A stretch of DNA of 64,000 nt from Verrucomicrobiaceae bacterium (GCA_016713035.1 JADJPW010000001.1:434001-498000), one strand, 5' to 3'. Numbered from the stretch's first letter, positions 33,033 to 42,912 are shown. Made by a program: numbers and translations. Notes: generated by a model not told the origin, from the letters alone.

Positions 33033-34501
33033 GCAAACGAATGAACGATACCCCCGCCCCCGTAACCGCTACCGAGGACACGCCGACTGCTGTCGAGACT
33101 TCTCCGTCCGCCGCCCTGCTGCCTGACGCTGCGCCAGATGCGTCAACCACCAGCGACGCTGCCTCCGCCCCTGTCGAAGCGGAGGCTCCCGCTACTGCCG
33201 AGGAGCCAAAAGCGCCCGAGGGTGCTCTGCCCCCCTTCCCCCAAGAGGTCTCGATCAATGAGCTGCAAGATGCCTCTTTGGCCGAGATTTTGGCCCTGGC
33301 TGAAACGGTGGGCTTCAAGCTCAATGTGGCGCGGACAAAGCACCAGCTCATCTATGATCTGTGCTCCTTCATGGCGGAGAACAAGACCCGGCTGAAGGTG
33401 CAGGGTGTCCTAGAAATCGGCGCAGAGAATTTCGGCCTCATTCGCTTTCCGAAGTTCAGCTTCGCGCCGCTGCCGGAGGATGTGTTTGTGCCTCTGTTTC
33501 TGGTGCGGAAATTCAATCTCCGCGCCAGCCAGCAGATCGCGGGCTTTGCGAAGGCTCCAAAGGATAAGGACAAGTACATCGCCATCGACCGTATCACGGA
33601 GGTGGAGGGTGTGCCGATCGACCAATGGGAGGCCCCCACGGATTTTGACAAACTGACGGCGACTTTCCCGAACAAGCGCATCATTTTGGAAATGCCTCGC
33701 CCCTGCCCCCCGAGCGTACGCATCCTGGATCTGATAGCTCCGCTGGGCAAAGGCCAGCGCGGCCTACTCTGTGCGCCACCGCGTAGTGGCAAGACGGTGC
33801 TGCTCAAAGACATCGCCAAGGCTATCGTGCATAATCACAAGGAGATCGAACTCATCGTGCTGCTGCTCGATGAACGCCCCGAAGAGGTCACCGACTTCGA
33901 AGAGACGGTACAGGGCTGTGAGATTTACAGCTCCACCTTTGATGAAAGCCCGAAACGCCACACCCAAGTAGCCGATGTGGTGCGCGAGCGTGCCTGCCGC
34001 CTCGTGGAGATGAAAAAAGACGTGGTGATCCTGCTAGACAGCATCACCCGCCTCGCCCGTGGCTACAACATGCTCCAAAGCGGCAAAGGTGCCCTCATGA
34101 GCGGTGGTGTGGGCAAGAATGCGCTGCTCAAACCGAAAAAATTCTTCGGCGCTGCCCGCAACGTCGAGGAAGGTGGTAGTCTCACGATCATCGCCACAGC
34201 CCTCATCGAGACAGAGAGCCGCATGGATGAGGTCATTTTTGAGGAATTCAAAGGCACGGGCAACATGGAGGCCACGCTGGACCGCGAGATCAGTGAACGC
34301 CGTATCTTCCCTGCCCTGCATGTGCTCAAATCCGGCACTCGCCGTGATGACATGCTCTACCACCCAGATGAATTCCGCCGCATCGCTCAAATCCGCAAGC
34401 AACTCGCCCAGGTGCCCGCCGTCGAGGCTCTTGAGCTGCTGCTCCGAAATATCAACCGCACCAGCGCCAATGCGGAAATCCTATTAGGCGGCCTCAAGTA
34501 A
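33029..34501 (+). CDS. rho: Transcription termination factor Rho
   Basis: A 490-aa hexameric RNA helicase that ends transcription. Residues 1-70 are a low-complexity Ala/Pro/Glu extension absent in E. coli. Then comes the Rho_N domain (ELQDASLAEILALAETVGF), the cold-shock-like RNA-binding domain (about 135-200), and the RecA-like motor with Walker A CAPPRSGKTVL (about 250), LLDERPEEVTDF, DSITRLARGYN and the C-terminal RIFPALHVLKSGTRRDD. All motor motifs are intact. The start is a TTG overlapping the coaE stop; an ATG at 33041 is an alternative. The stop codon TAA overlaps the rnd ATG by one base. Confidence 0.95.
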   Translation: MSKRMNDTPAPVTATEDTPTAVETSPSAALLPDAAPDASTTSDAASAPVEAEAPATAEEPKAPEGALPPFPQEVSINELQDASLAEILALAETVGFKLNVARTKHQLIYDLCSFMAENKTRLKVQGVLEIGAENFGLIRFPKFSFAPLPEDVFVPLFLVRKFNLRASQQIAGFAKAPKDKDKYIAIDRITEVEGVPIDQWEAPTDFDKLTATFPNKRIILEMPRPCPPSVRILDLIAPLGKGQRGLLCAPPRSGKTVLLKDIAKAIVHNHKEIELIVLLLDERPEEVTDFEETVQGCEIYSSTFDESPKRHTQVADVVRERACRLVEMKKDVVILLDSITRLARGYNMLQSGKGALMSGGVGKNALLKPKKFFGAARNVEEGGSLTIIATALIETESRMDEVIFEEFKGTGNMEATLDREISERRIFPALHVLKSGTRRDDMLYHPDEFRRIAQIRKQLAQVPAVEALELLLRNINRTSANAEILLGGLK

Positions 34502-35643
34502 TGAATCCAGGCCCAGCCACCGGCGGTCAGCCCGCCACCGATTACGAGTTCATCGACACCCCAGAGCACCTGGAGCGATGGACCACGCAGATGCGAGCCT
34601 GGCTGGCTAGTAGCTCTGATAAGCGCTGCTGCCTGGATACTGAGGCAGATAGCCTGCACCACTATCATGAAAAACTTTGCCTCCTGCAGGTGAATTGTGC
34701 CGGGCGCTATGCCTTGGTCGATCCGCTGGCGATAGCAGATGTCGGCACCCTGCTCGATCTGCTTGATGAGGGAGAGCTCTGGTTTCACGGAGCTGACTAT
34801 GATCTCACGCTCCTGCGCCGCACCTATGGCTGGAGTCCACGCATCATCCGTGACACCCAGATCGCCGCACGATTACTCGGTGCACGGCAGTTCGGCCTCG
34901 CTGCATTAGTGAAGAACCATTTTGATCTGGAGCTCTGCAAAGCTTCACAAAAAGCCGACTGGAGCCGCCGCCCACTCCCTCCGAACATGCTCAGTTACGC
35001 TGTGGACGACGTCCGCTATCTGCTGACGCTCGCGGATATTTTGGTCGCGGGATTGCGCTCCAAGGACAGGGAGGACTGGTTTCACCAAAGCTGCCGCGAG
35101 CTACAAGACGACGTAGCCGCACGGGACAATGCCCCGCGTGAAGATCCCTGGCGTGTGAATGGTGGTGGTCGCCTACATCCCAAAGGCCTCGCACTCCTCA
35201 AAGGCATGTGGGACTGGCGTGAGGAAATCGCCCGGCAGCGTGATGTCCCGTGCTTTAAAATCATGTCGAACAAGCAAATGGTGGCCTACGCCGAGCAGTT
35301 TGAGGCAGGACACACCATCCAGCCGCCCAATGGCTGGCGCCCGCGTTGGAAAAAGGAGCTGATCGACATCGCCATCAGCGTGGAGCAATCCGATCCAGCC
35401 GAATGGCCGCAGCGTCCGAAGAAAACCAAGGGCCGCCTCAGTGATGCCCAGCGCGACAGCATCGAAAATCTCTGTCTGGCACGCGACAAAATCGCCGCTG
35501 GACTGGACATCGAGTCCTCCCTACTCGGCTCCCGTGCCACGATGGAGGAACTCGTCATCCAATCCGATCCGAAGGCCCATCTCATGCCCTGGCAGCATGA
35601 GTTGATGCACGAAGCGCTCGAAAAGGCACTACCAGTGGCCTAA
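34501..35643 (+). CDS. rnd: Ribonuclease D-type 3'-5' exonuclease with HRDC domain
   Basis: A 380-aa DEDDy exonuclease that trims tRNA or other structured RNA 3' ends. The first motif is CLDTEADSLHHY, the second is WFHGADYDLTLL, and the third YAVDDVRYLLTLADI holds the Tyr-Asp pair. The helical C-terminal half (about 200-300) with LLKGMWDWREEIARQRDVPCFKIMSNKQM is an HRDC RNA-binding domain. The ATG overlaps the last base of the rho stop codon, so this is the third gene of the coaE-rho-rnd operon. Length agrees with family members (about 370-390 aa). Confidence 0.92.
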   Translation: MNPGPATGGQPATDYEFIDTPEHLERWTTQMRAWLASSSDKRCCLDTEADSLHHYHEKLCLLQVNCAGRYALVDPLAIADVGTLLDLLDEGELWFHGADYDLTLLRRTYGWSPRIIRDTQIAARLLGARQFGLAALVKNHFDLELCKASQKADWSRRPLPPNMLSYAVDDVRYLLTLADILVAGLRSKDREDWFHQSCRELQDDVAARDNAPREDPWRVNGGGRLHPKGLALLKGMWDWREEIARQRDVPCFKIMSNKQMVAYAEQFEAGHTIQPPNGWRPRWKKELIDIAISVEQSDPAEWPQRPKKTKGRLSDAQRDSIENLCLARDKIAAGLDIESSLLGSRATMEELVIQSDPKAHLMPWQHELMHEALEKALPVA

Positions 35644-35649
35644 AAGCCA

Positions 35650-36084
35650 TCACCAGAGCGTAAAGCCCACCACGCCAGCGCGGCGGATTTTTCCGCTAAA
35701 AAGCATCAAAATAGCGCAAACCCCGAAAATTAGGTTCATCAGCCCCACCCAGATGGGTATGAGGGTCTGGGGGACGATGGGAGCCTTCGGCGCTTGCAGC
35801 GTGGGAAAGACGCTCGTCGTAAAATATAGCCCAGTGGCCGTCGCAATGACAAAAAGCAGCGCCAAAACCCACCGGCACCAGTTCATGCTACTCATATAGC
35901 CGAGCATGGCCATCACCACGGCCCCATACCAGGCCAAAACACCCCCGAACCAGCCAAAAAGCTCATGAAAAAGCAAGAGAGTGATCACCACGGCACCCGT
36001 GATTAGATGAATCAGCATCACCTTTCGCGAAAAAATCACTTCTTCACGGAAGGCGTCGCCTCGGTAACGTTGAACATCCAGCAT
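35650..36084 (-). CDS. Small polytopic membrane protein, unknown
   Basis: A 144-aa protein with about four predicted membrane helices (LIHLITGAVVITLLLF, VLAWYGAVVMAMLGYM, WVLALLFVIATATGLYF, IWVGLMNLIFGVCAILML). No family motif is recognised. It ends 7 bp from the end of rnd on the opposite strand. The N-terminus DVQRYRGDAFREEVIFSRKV is cytoplasmic by charge. The role cannot be stated. Confidence 0.7.
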   Translation of the reverse strand: MLDVQRYRGDAFREEVIFSRKVMLIHLITGAVVITLLLFHELFGWFGGVLAWYGAVVMAMLGYMSSMNWCRWVLALLFVIATATGLYFTTSVFPTLQAPKAPIVPQTLIPIWVGLMNLIFGVCAILMLFSGKIRRAGVVGFTLW

Positions 36085-36235
36085 GTGCGATTATTAAAAA
36101 TTTGAAAAGGGTGAGTAGTTGATGAGGAAAATACGGGCAGGACAGGCACACCTAGCAACTTTTCTGCCAGACTCCAGGAAAACTCATCAAGGCGTGTCTC
36201 ATAAAAAGCCCCAACCTACACGACCTAACACAACC

Positions 36236-36272
36236 AACAAAAAGCCGCCAGGGAGAAGGCTCCCTGGCGGCA
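36236..36272 (-). terminator. Rho-independent terminator of the pilin gene
   Basis: A perfect 12-bp stem (GCCGCCAGGGAG 36244-36255 with CTCCCTGGCGGC 36260-36271) and 4-nt loop lie 73 bp after the pilin stop. On the minus strand the stem is followed by TTTTTG (36243 down), a strong terminator. Confidence 0.85.
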
Positions 36273-36344
36273 GATTTGGATCACGAGTAGCGGATTGAAA
36301 AAAAATCAGTCACTCATGGTTTCAGGCCTTAAGCCTGAGCGGGA

Positions 36345-36728
36345 TTAGGGGGTATAGCGGACTTGGTTCTGAGCGCTGTCGAAGGACAGATGGGCAACTG
36401 CCTTAGCTTCTTCGCTGTCGTCGATTTCACCGGAGGTGAACATGCGGTCTTTGAAGGCACCATCGATGGGGCTGACGCCAGTTTCAGCGGTGTCGATCAG
36501 TCCAGCAGTCGTCCAGCCGGAGGTGCTGACGCCAGCGGAGATAGCGGCGTTAAGCACGGAAGCGACGGTCTGGGCATTGCGCTGAGCGGAGGCGTTACGA
36601 GCGGACTCGTTGAGGTTACCGATGTTTGGGATCGCGATGGCGGCGATGATACCGATGATGGCGATGACAACGAGCATTTCCACGAGGGAGAAGCCGGCCT
36701 TAAGGGAGGTGAGTTTGACGTTTTTCAT
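36345..36728 (-). CDS. Type IV pilin/type II secretion-like prepilin
   Basis: A 127-aa protein with the class III signal: KNVKLTSLKAG, then the prepilin peptidase cut before FSLVEMLVVIAIIGIIAAIAIP, a classic N-methylated helix with Glu at position +5. The C-terminal 80 residues are a small domain with few Cys and no motif. It is an orphan: no assembly ATPase, prepilin peptidase or other pilin lies next to it. The gene has its own terminator and a promoter-like sequence, suggesting a monocistronic, well expressed gene. It could be a minor pilin, a pseudopilin, or a structural surface fibre. Confidence 0.88.
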   Translation of the reverse strand: MKNVKLTSLKAGFSLVEMLVVIAIIGIIAAIAIPNIGNLNESARNASAQRNAQTVASVLNAAISAGVSTSGWTTAGLIDTAETGVSPIDGAFKDRMFTSGEIDDSEEAKAVAHLSFDSAQNQVRYTP

Positions 36729-36815
36729 AGTGGTTCTGTATTTTATGGTTTTAGTTTGGGCTGTTGGCTCTTCGGGAGGTAGAGCTGCGGAGCAGTTCGT
36801 TCTCGAATTATTGTG

Positions 36816-36843
36816 ATTGTAATAGATTTGTGAATTAATGCAA
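36816..36843 (-). promoter_or_regulatory. Sigma-70-like promoter of the pilin gene
   Basis: On the minus strand TTGCAT (36843-36838) and TACAAT (36821-36816) are 16 bp apart, about 88 bp upstream of the pilin ATG. The flanking DNA is very AT-rich. The stretch 36729-37044 has no other gene. Confidence 0.45.
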
Positions 36844-37044
36844 TAGAAATTATTACATTTTTAGTTAATTCGCATTAATTATACCTTTTCTCCAGGCATT
36901 TACGGACATTGAAGATGTGATAAATTCAATAAAAAGAGCCTCCGAAGATGCCCAAAGGCAGCTCCTTGCTGGTAAAATCCTCATAATGAGTGAGCAGCTA
37001 CAGTTGTCCTGCGCCACGAGCCCTCACCTGCAAAATGAATGAAA

Positions 37045-37842
37045 TCAGATCGGTTTAGCGAGGCGTTGCTCGTAGCTTTCATTGATGAGGCACAACTCAC
37101 CAAGGGCCTCCTTGAGCGGATCACGATCTGTGACTGAAAATCCGAGATGGAGATGCCTGCGCCAGCCTTCGGCGTATTGGAAGCGGCCGGAGAGCTTTCC
37201 GACGGCCTGAGATGCCTCATCCATGCTGATGAGATAGCTGTCCATGCCTTGGGAAACATCCAGCCAGTGCTTTTGGCTCTCGTGCGCAGCTAGGGAGTGG
37301 CGCTTAACCTCATGGACGCTGTGAGTATCGATATAGCTGCCAGCTTGCAGCTTCTGGCGCAGTGGATCACACAGACCATGCGGCATGGCATGATAAACGG
37401 TGACATCATGCGTGTAAGCGGGACGCGGTGGATCGGTGACGAAATTCGGTATGCCGTGAGCGAAGGCGGCCGTCACGGCGAGTCGGCATGCAGCCATGTG
37501 GTCTTCCATATAATCGGCTGGACCATGGGTGAGGACGATGTCTGCGCGTGCCTCACGCACGACGGCGCTGACTTTGCGCAGTAGCCGGGGATCGTATGTG
37601 AGCTCGAGATCGTCACAAATGGGCGGATAAAAGGATGCTCCTAGGATGCGAGCAGCCTCCTGAGCCTCTGCTAGGCGCTTCCGGGCGGTAGTGGGGCCAT
37701 CCATCTGCACACTGCCACCATTACCGCTGCATAGGTTCATGTAGTGAATGTCCCAGCCACGCTGCTTGAGTAGCAACAGAGTTCCAGCAGCGACGAATTC
37801 GATGTCGTCAGGGTGTGCAAAGATGGCTAAGGCGGAGGGCAT
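37045..37842 (-). CDS. PIG-L/LmbE family deacetylase
   Basis: A 265-aa zinc deacetylase of the PIG-L family, which removes acetyl from N-acetylglucosamine-containing compounds. The N-terminal metal motif FAHPDDIEFVAAGTL (AHPDD) is intact, and the second metal His lies in the segment PADYMEDHMAACRLAV. The C-terminal part has the helical HESQKHWL segment of the family. Substrates in bacteria include glycolipid and cofactor precursors; bacillithiol/mycothiol-like or GlcNAc-containing small molecules are possible. It is 98 bp downstream of secA on the same strand. Confidence 0.88.
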   Translation of the reverse strand: MPSALAIFAHPDDIEFVAAGTLLLLKQRGWDIHYMNLCSGNGGSVQMDGPTTARKRLAEAQEAARILGASFYPPICDDLELTYDPRLLRKVSAVVREARADIVLTHGPADYMEDHMAACRLAVTAAFAHGIPNFVTDPPRPAYTHDVTVYHAMPHGLCDPLRQKLQAGSYIDTHSVHEVKRHSLAAHESQKHWLDVSQGMDSYLISMDEASQAVGKLSGRFQYAEGWRRHLHLGFSVTDRDPLKEALGELCLINESYEQRLAKPI

Positions 37843-37939
37843 AGTGAGAGCAAATGGTTACGCTGCGGATGCCCACAGCTTTCCTAGCTTCCTAGCGAGC
37901 TGGGCGATGAAACCTCTGAGATGAAAAATATTCCCGCGA

Positions 37940-40900
37940 TCAGGCGAGGCGGCCACAGCACTGCTTGTACTTCTTGCCACTGCCGCAGGGGCAAGGATCA
38001 TTGCGTCCGATGTTTTGGAATTTCTGCTGCGCAGCGGCTGGCGTGCGTGTGGGGATGATGAGACGCGGGCCTGAGAGGGCTGGATCAGTAGGCTTTTGCT
38101 CTTCTTCTTCGTCCTCGTCCTCTGCCGCAGAGCTATCCTGGGAGTGTGAAGCGGCGCTGGATGCCTGCATGGCCATCTGGGCCAAGAAGGCCTCAAAGGC
38201 GGCGAGCTGCTGGGTGCTGCGGAAGAGGTTGCCGAGCACTTCGCCATTGATGCTGGTCATGAGGGTGCTGAAGGCACCGAAGGCCTCTTGCTTGAACTCG
38301 ATGAGCGGATCTTTCTGCCCGTGCGTGCGGAGGCCGACGCCTTCTTTGAGGGCATCCAGCGCATACAGATGCTCCTGCCAGAGGCGGTCGATGGCGTTGA
38401 GGAGGATCATTTTTTCGATCTCCTGGAGGGCGGTGGGATTGCCGCCTTGCACCTTCACGTCATAGGCGGCGAGGATGCGGTCGCGGATGAAAAGGACGTT
38501 GCCCTCAAAGTCGCGGGTGTCGAAGGCCGCATCATCGGCACGGAGGCCGATGGGGAAGGTCATGTTGATCCAGTTTAGCAGGCCGTCGTAGTCAGGCGTG
38601 GCACCTTTTTCCTGCGGGATGTATTCGGCCAAGCGGTCGCGGATGCCTTTTTCGACGGCGTCATTGATCAAAATACGCGTGTCGTTGCTGTTGAGCACGT
38701 CATTGCGCCATTCATAGACGACTTCGCGCTGCTGGTTCATGACGTCGTCATATTCGAGGACGCGTTTGCGCCAGACGTAGTTGCGCTGTTCGACGCGTTT
38801 TTGGGCGGTTTCGACGCTGCGGTTGAGCCAGGGGTGCTGGAGTTCCTCCCCTTCCTTCATGCCAAAGCGCTCCATCATCTTGGTCATGCGCTCTGCGGCT
38901 CCAAAGTTACGCATGAGGTCGTCTTCGAAGGCGAGGAAGAACTTACTCTCACCGGGATCACCCTGGCGGGCACTACGACCGCGGAGCTGGCGGTCCACGC
39001 GGCGGCTTTCATGCCTTTCGGTGCCCAAGACGAAGAGTCCACCGAGTTCAGCGACACCTTCGCCGAGTTTGATGTCCGTGCCACGGCCGGCCATGTTGGT
39101 GGATATGGTCACGGCACCCTTTAAGCCGGCTCTGGAGACGATTTCGGCCTCCTGGCGGTGGTATTTCGCATTGAGGACATTGTGGACGATTTTTTGCAGT
39201 TTGAGCATGCGGCTCAGGGTTTCACTGGCTTCGACGCTGGCGGTGCCGACGAGGATGGGCTGGCCTTTGGCGTGCAGTTGCTTGATGAGCTCGATGACGG
39301 CCTGGAACTTCTCGCGGCGTGTTTTGTAAATGCTGTCGTTTTGGTCGAGGCGCTTGATGGGGCGGTTCGTCGGTATGGTGAGCACATCGAGGCCGTAGAT
39401 GTCATTGAACTCGGCGGCGTCGGTTTCGGCGGTACCAGTCATGCCACCGAGTTTTTGATACAGGCGGAAGTAGTTCTGAATGGTGATGGTGGCGAGCGTC
39501 TGCGTCTCGGCATCGATATGGACGCCTTCTTTGGCCTCGACGGCCTGGTGGAGCCCATCGGACCAGCGGCGACCGGCCATTTTGCGGCCTGTCTGCGGAT
39601 CGACGATCATGACTTTGTTATCCTCGACGACGTACTCGACGTCTTTTTCATAGAGGGTGTAGGCACGCAGGAGCTGGCTGATCTGGTGCATGCGCTGGCC
39701 CTGGTGGGAGAGGCGGTCCTGCGTTTCGGTCTTCTTCTGCTGCTTCTGCTCGTCGGTGAGTGAGGCGTCACCGTCGATCTCGCTGAAAATGGTGGCGATG
39801 TCTGGCAGGACGAAGGCGTCTGGATCGTCAGGATTGAGGAAGGTGCGGCCCATCTCGCTGAGGTCGGCCTCGTGGCTCTTTTCCTCGATGGAGTAGTACA
39901 TCTCCTCCTTGAGTTTGAAGTATTCGACCTTCTGCGTGTCCTGATAGAGGGAGAGCTCGGCTTTTTCGATGAGACGGCGCAGCTCGGGGTCCTCTTTGCA
40001 GCGGGTGAGGGCACGGTTTTTGGGCTGGCCCAGATGCACCTGGAACATGCGTTTGCCGGCCTCTTCGGGATTGGTGGCGACGAGTTCTTTGGCGTCGGAG
40101 ATGATTTTATTGCACAGCGTGGTCTGACGGCGCACGAGCTGCTCGACGAGGGGCTTGTAGCGCTCGTAGTGGTGGCTGGTCTCTGAGGCGGCGACGGGGC
40201 CGCTGATGATGAGGGGCGTGCGTGCTTCGTCGATGAGGACGCTGTCCACTTCATCTACGATGGCGAAGTAATGGCCGCGCTGGACCTGCTGCTGCTTGCT
40301 GGAGGCCATGCCATTGTCACGCAGGTAGTCGAAGCCGAACTCGCTGTTCGTGCCGTAGGTGATGTCGCACTGATATTGCTCTGCGCGGAACTGGCTGGAC
40401 TGGTCGTTCTGGATGCAGCCGACGGTGAGGCCGAGGAATTTGTACAAATAACCCATCCACTCGCTATCACGGCGGGCGAGGTAGTCATTCACGGTGATGA
40501 CGTGCACGCCACGGCCGGTAAGAGCATTCAAGAACACCGGCAGAGTGCCGACGAGTGTTTTACCTTCGCCAGTGGCCATTTCGGCGATCATCCCACGATG
40601 CAGGGCGATGCCGCCGATGAGCTGGACGTCGAAGTGGACCATGTTCCACTTCAAAGGCATGTCACAGATGACCAGCTCACTGCCGCAGAGCCTGCGGGCG
40701 GCGTTTTTCACCACGGCGTAGGCTTCTGGGAGGATGTCGTTGAGCAGTTTGGCCTCGATCTCGGCGAACTGGGGCTGGATTTTGTTCCAAGCGTCGCGAG
40801 CACGGTCGATGCGAGCTTTTTTGTCATCGATAGAAGCGGCAGCCCATGAGCTAGGAGCGAGGTAATCGTTTTCGAGAGAGCTGAAGTGCTGCTTCAGCGC

Positions 40901-41164
40901 TGCAAAGTAAGGAGCGATGGCTTCGAGCGTGGCATTGACCGCATTTTCGTCCGCGATACGCAGGCCGACACCGCCGAGGAAAGGTGGCGTGTGAAAAGCG
41001 CGGAACTGCTGCTGCCACTTGGCGACTCGCTCACGCAGTCCTTCTACGGTGCCCTGCTGGAGCTGTTCTTCGATCTTGTTGATCTCGGCGACGACGGGCT
41101 GGAGGCGCTTGACGGTGCGCTGGTTTTTGGAGCCGAGGAGTTTTTTGATGAACCAGTTGAACAT
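37940..41164 (-). CDS. secA: Preprotein translocase ATPase SecA
   Basis: The motor of Sec protein export. The protein has 1074 residues, longer than E. coli (901) owing to insertions. Visible parts are Walker A MATGEGKTLVG, DEVDSVLIDEART (DEAD-box), GTNSEFGFDYLRDN, the helicase motif ISTNMAGRGTDI, GTERHESRRVDRQLRGRSARQGDPG, and the C-terminal zinc tail NDPCPCGSGKKYKQCC, which binds SecB and lipids. The stretch before the zinc tail is acidic and Pro-rich (DEDEEEEQKPTDP). It stands 84 bp after recN. All motifs are intact; this housekeeping gene has no indel. Confidence 0.97.
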   Translation of the reverse strand: MFNWFIKKLLGSKNQRTVKRLQPVVAEINKIEEQLQQGTVEGLRERVAKWQQQFRAFHTPPFLGGVGLRIADENAVNATLEAIAPYFAALKQHFSSLENDYLAPSSWAAASIDDKKARIDRARDAWNKIQPQFAEIEAKLLNDILPEAYAVVKNAARRLCGSELVICDMPLKWNMVHFDVQLIGGIALHRGMIAEMATGEGKTLVGTLPVFLNALTGRGVHVITVNDYLARRDSEWMGYLYKFLGLTVGCIQNDQSSQFRAEQYQCDITYGTNSEFGFDYLRDNGMASSKQQQVQRGHYFAIVDEVDSVLIDEARTPLIISGPVAASETSHHYERYKPLVEQLVRRQTTLCNKIISDAKELVATNPEEAGKRMFQVHLGQPKNRALTRCKEDPELRRLIEKAELSLYQDTQKVEYFKLKEEMYYSIEEKSHEADLSEMGRTFLNPDDPDAFVLPDIATIFSEIDGDASLTDEQKQQKKTETQDRLSHQGQRMHQISQLLRAYTLYEKDVEYVVEDNKVMIVDPQTGRKMAGRRWSDGLHQAVEAKEGVHIDAETQTLATITIQNYFRLYQKLGGMTGTAETDAAEFNDIYGLDVLTIPTNRPIKRLDQNDSIYKTRREKFQAVIELIKQLHAKGQPILVGTASVEASETLSRMLKLQKIVHNVLNAKYHRQEAEIVSRAGLKGAVTISTNMAGRGTDIKLGEGVAELGGLFVLGTERHESRRVDRQLRGRSARQGDPGESKFFLAFEDDLMRNFGAAERMTKMMERFGMKEGEELQHPWLNRSVETAQKRVEQRNYVWRKRVLEYDDVMNQQREVVYEWRNDVLNSNDTRILINDAVEKGIRDRLAEYIPQEKGATPDYDGLLNWINMTFPIGLRADDAAFDTRDFEGNVLFIRDRILAAYDVKVQGGNPTALQEIEKMILLNAIDRLWQEHLYALDALKEGVGLRTHGQKDPLIEFKQEAFGAFSTLMTSINGEVLGNLFRSTQQLAAFEAFLAQMAMQASSAASHSQDSSAAEDEDEEEEQKPTDPALSGPRLIIPTRTPAAAQQKFQNIGRNDPCPCGSGKKYKQCCGRLA

Positions 41165-41247
41165 GAGGGACGTAGTGGGAAAAGGGGCTTGGAAGATGGA
41201 GCGGGCAGGCGGAGGCGCAAGGGGGGAGACAGGAAGAGCGGGCGGGG

Positions 41248-42912
41248 TTACTTCTTGGCGGATTTGAGGAGGCTTTTCGCGTGCTCGCGGGCACTGGCGG
41301 CGGAGCCTCCGAGCATGCGGGCGAGTTCTTCAAGCCGTGCATCACCTGTGATCTCGTGGATTTGTGAGCGTGTCTGGCCGCCTTTGATCTCTTTGGTGAC
41401 GACAAACTGGCTGCCTGCGAGCGATGCGACCTGCGGAAAGTGCGTGATGGCGATGACTTGATGCGTGGCTCCGAGGGCGGACATTTTACGGCCCACGGCT
41501 TCGGCGATGTTGCCGCCGACGTTGGCATCGATCTCATCAAAGACGAGGAGCGGCACGGCATCCTGCTTGGCGAGGGCGCTTTTCACGGCGAGGAGGACGC
41601 GGGACATTTCACCGCTACTGGCGGTGAGGCGGAGGGGCTTGGAGGGTTCTCCCGGATTGGGCGCAAAGTGGAAATCGACCTCTTCGAGGCCGCTTTTGGC
41701 AGGTGTGGGCTGGATAGTGAGCTGCGCGGAGAAAATGCTCTGTTTGAAGCCGAGATCGGTCAGATGTGTGGCGACTTCTTTGGCGAGCTTGGGGGCGGAT
41801 TCGGCTCGTTTTTTGGAAATTTGGCGTCCGAGCTTCAAAACGTCGTTTTCGCGGTCTTGGACGAGTTTTTGGAGTTTGGCGATTTCCTCACTGCGGTTCT
41901 CGATTTTGGCGAGTTTGCGCTCGGTGTCGGTGAGGAAGTCGAGGATCTCGCGGATGCTGCGTCCGTATTTGCGTTTGAGGGTCTGGATGGTGTGGATGCG
42001 GCTTTCGATCTGAGCGAGCTCTGCGGCATCTATTTCCAAATCATCGGCGTAGTCTTGGACGCTGCTCTCGAGGTCAGTGAGCTCGATGTGGGCGGATTTG
42101 AAGCCCGCAAAGAGCTGCGTGGAGGCGGGGTCGATTTTTTCGAGTTCGTGGATGCTGCGGGCGAGGTCGCGGAGGCCATCCAGAATGCTGCCATCGCCAT
42201 CACTGAGGCGGGTGGTGATGGCGGCGCAGAGCTCCGCGAGGCGTGCACCATTCGCGGTGATGCGGTGGCGGGCTTCGAGCTCTTCTTCCTCTCCATCTTT
42301 GAGCTCTGCGGAGGCGATTTCTTTGGCCTGAAAGCGGAACATGTCGAGCTGCTGGCTGGTGGCTCGCTCGGAGTTCTCCAGCTCATCTAGCTCGGTCACA
42401 GCGGCACGCCAGAGTGTCCAGGCGGCCTCATACTTGCCGCGTTGGTCCTCGATGGCGGCGAATTTATCGAGCATGTCGAGCTGGCGGTCGCGGGAGTTGA
42501 GCGATTGATGATCGTGGGGGCCGTGGAGATCGACAAGGTGCTCTCCGAGGCTTTTGAGCACCTGGATGGTGACTGGGGAGCAGTTGACGAATTGTTTATT
42601 CGCTCCGCTGGCGCTGATGGTGCGCTTGATGAGCAGCTCGCCGTCTTGGCAGGGATCGAGCCCGGCCTCTGCGAGGACGCTGTCGATGGCCTCGGTGTCG
42701 CGGAGGTGGAAGCTGGCCTCGACAGTGCAGGCATCCTGCCCGGTGCGGATGAGGGAGCGGTCCGCCCGCTCGCCGAGGAGGAGCTTCAGGGCTCCGACGA
42801 TGATGGATTTCCCCGCACCCGTCTCGCCAGTGACGCCGACGAGGCCGGCGGCGAGTTCCCATGTCACGTCTTCGACGAGGGCGAGGTTGCGGATTTTGAG
42901 GACGGAGAGCAT
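41248..42912 (-). CDS. recN: DNA repair protein RecN
   Basis: A 554-aa SMC-like ATPase that works in double-strand break repair and RecA recruitment. Walker A GVTGETGAGKSIIVGALKLLLG lies near residue 28. There is a long coiled coil in the middle (residues about 150-370). The signature LTASSGEMSRVLLAVKSALAK and Walker B LLVFDEIDANVGGNIA lie near 440-480, with HFPQVASLA as the following switch. The ATG at 42912 gives the usual N-terminus LSVLKIRNLALVEDV; a TTG three codons upstream is also possible. It is followed by secA in the same direction. Confidence 0.95.
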   Translation of the reverse strand: MLSVLKIRNLALVEDVTWELAAGLVGVTGETGAGKSIIVGALKLLLGERADRSLIRTGQDACTVEASFHLRDTEAIDSVLAEAGLDPCQDGELLIKRTISASGANKQFVNCSPVTIQVLKSLGEHLVDLHGPHDHQSLNSRDRQLDMLDKFAAIEDQRGKYEAAWTLWRAAVTELDELENSERATSQQLDMFRFQAKEIASAELKDGEEEELEARHRITANGARLAELCAAITTRLSDGDGSILDGLRDLARSIHELEKIDPASTQLFAGFKSAHIELTDLESSVQDYADDLEIDAAELAQIESRIHTIQTLKRKYGRSIREILDFLTDTERKLAKIENRSEEIAKLQKLVQDRENDVLKLGRQISKKRAESAPKLAKEVATHLTDLGFKQSIFSAQLTIQPTPAKSGLEEVDFHFAPNPGEPSKPLRLTASSGEMSRVLLAVKSALAKQDAVPLLVFDEIDANVGGNIAEAVGRKMSALGATHQVIAITHFPQVASLAGSQFVVTKEIKGGQTRSQIHEITGDARLEELARMLGGSAASAREHAKSLLKSAKK

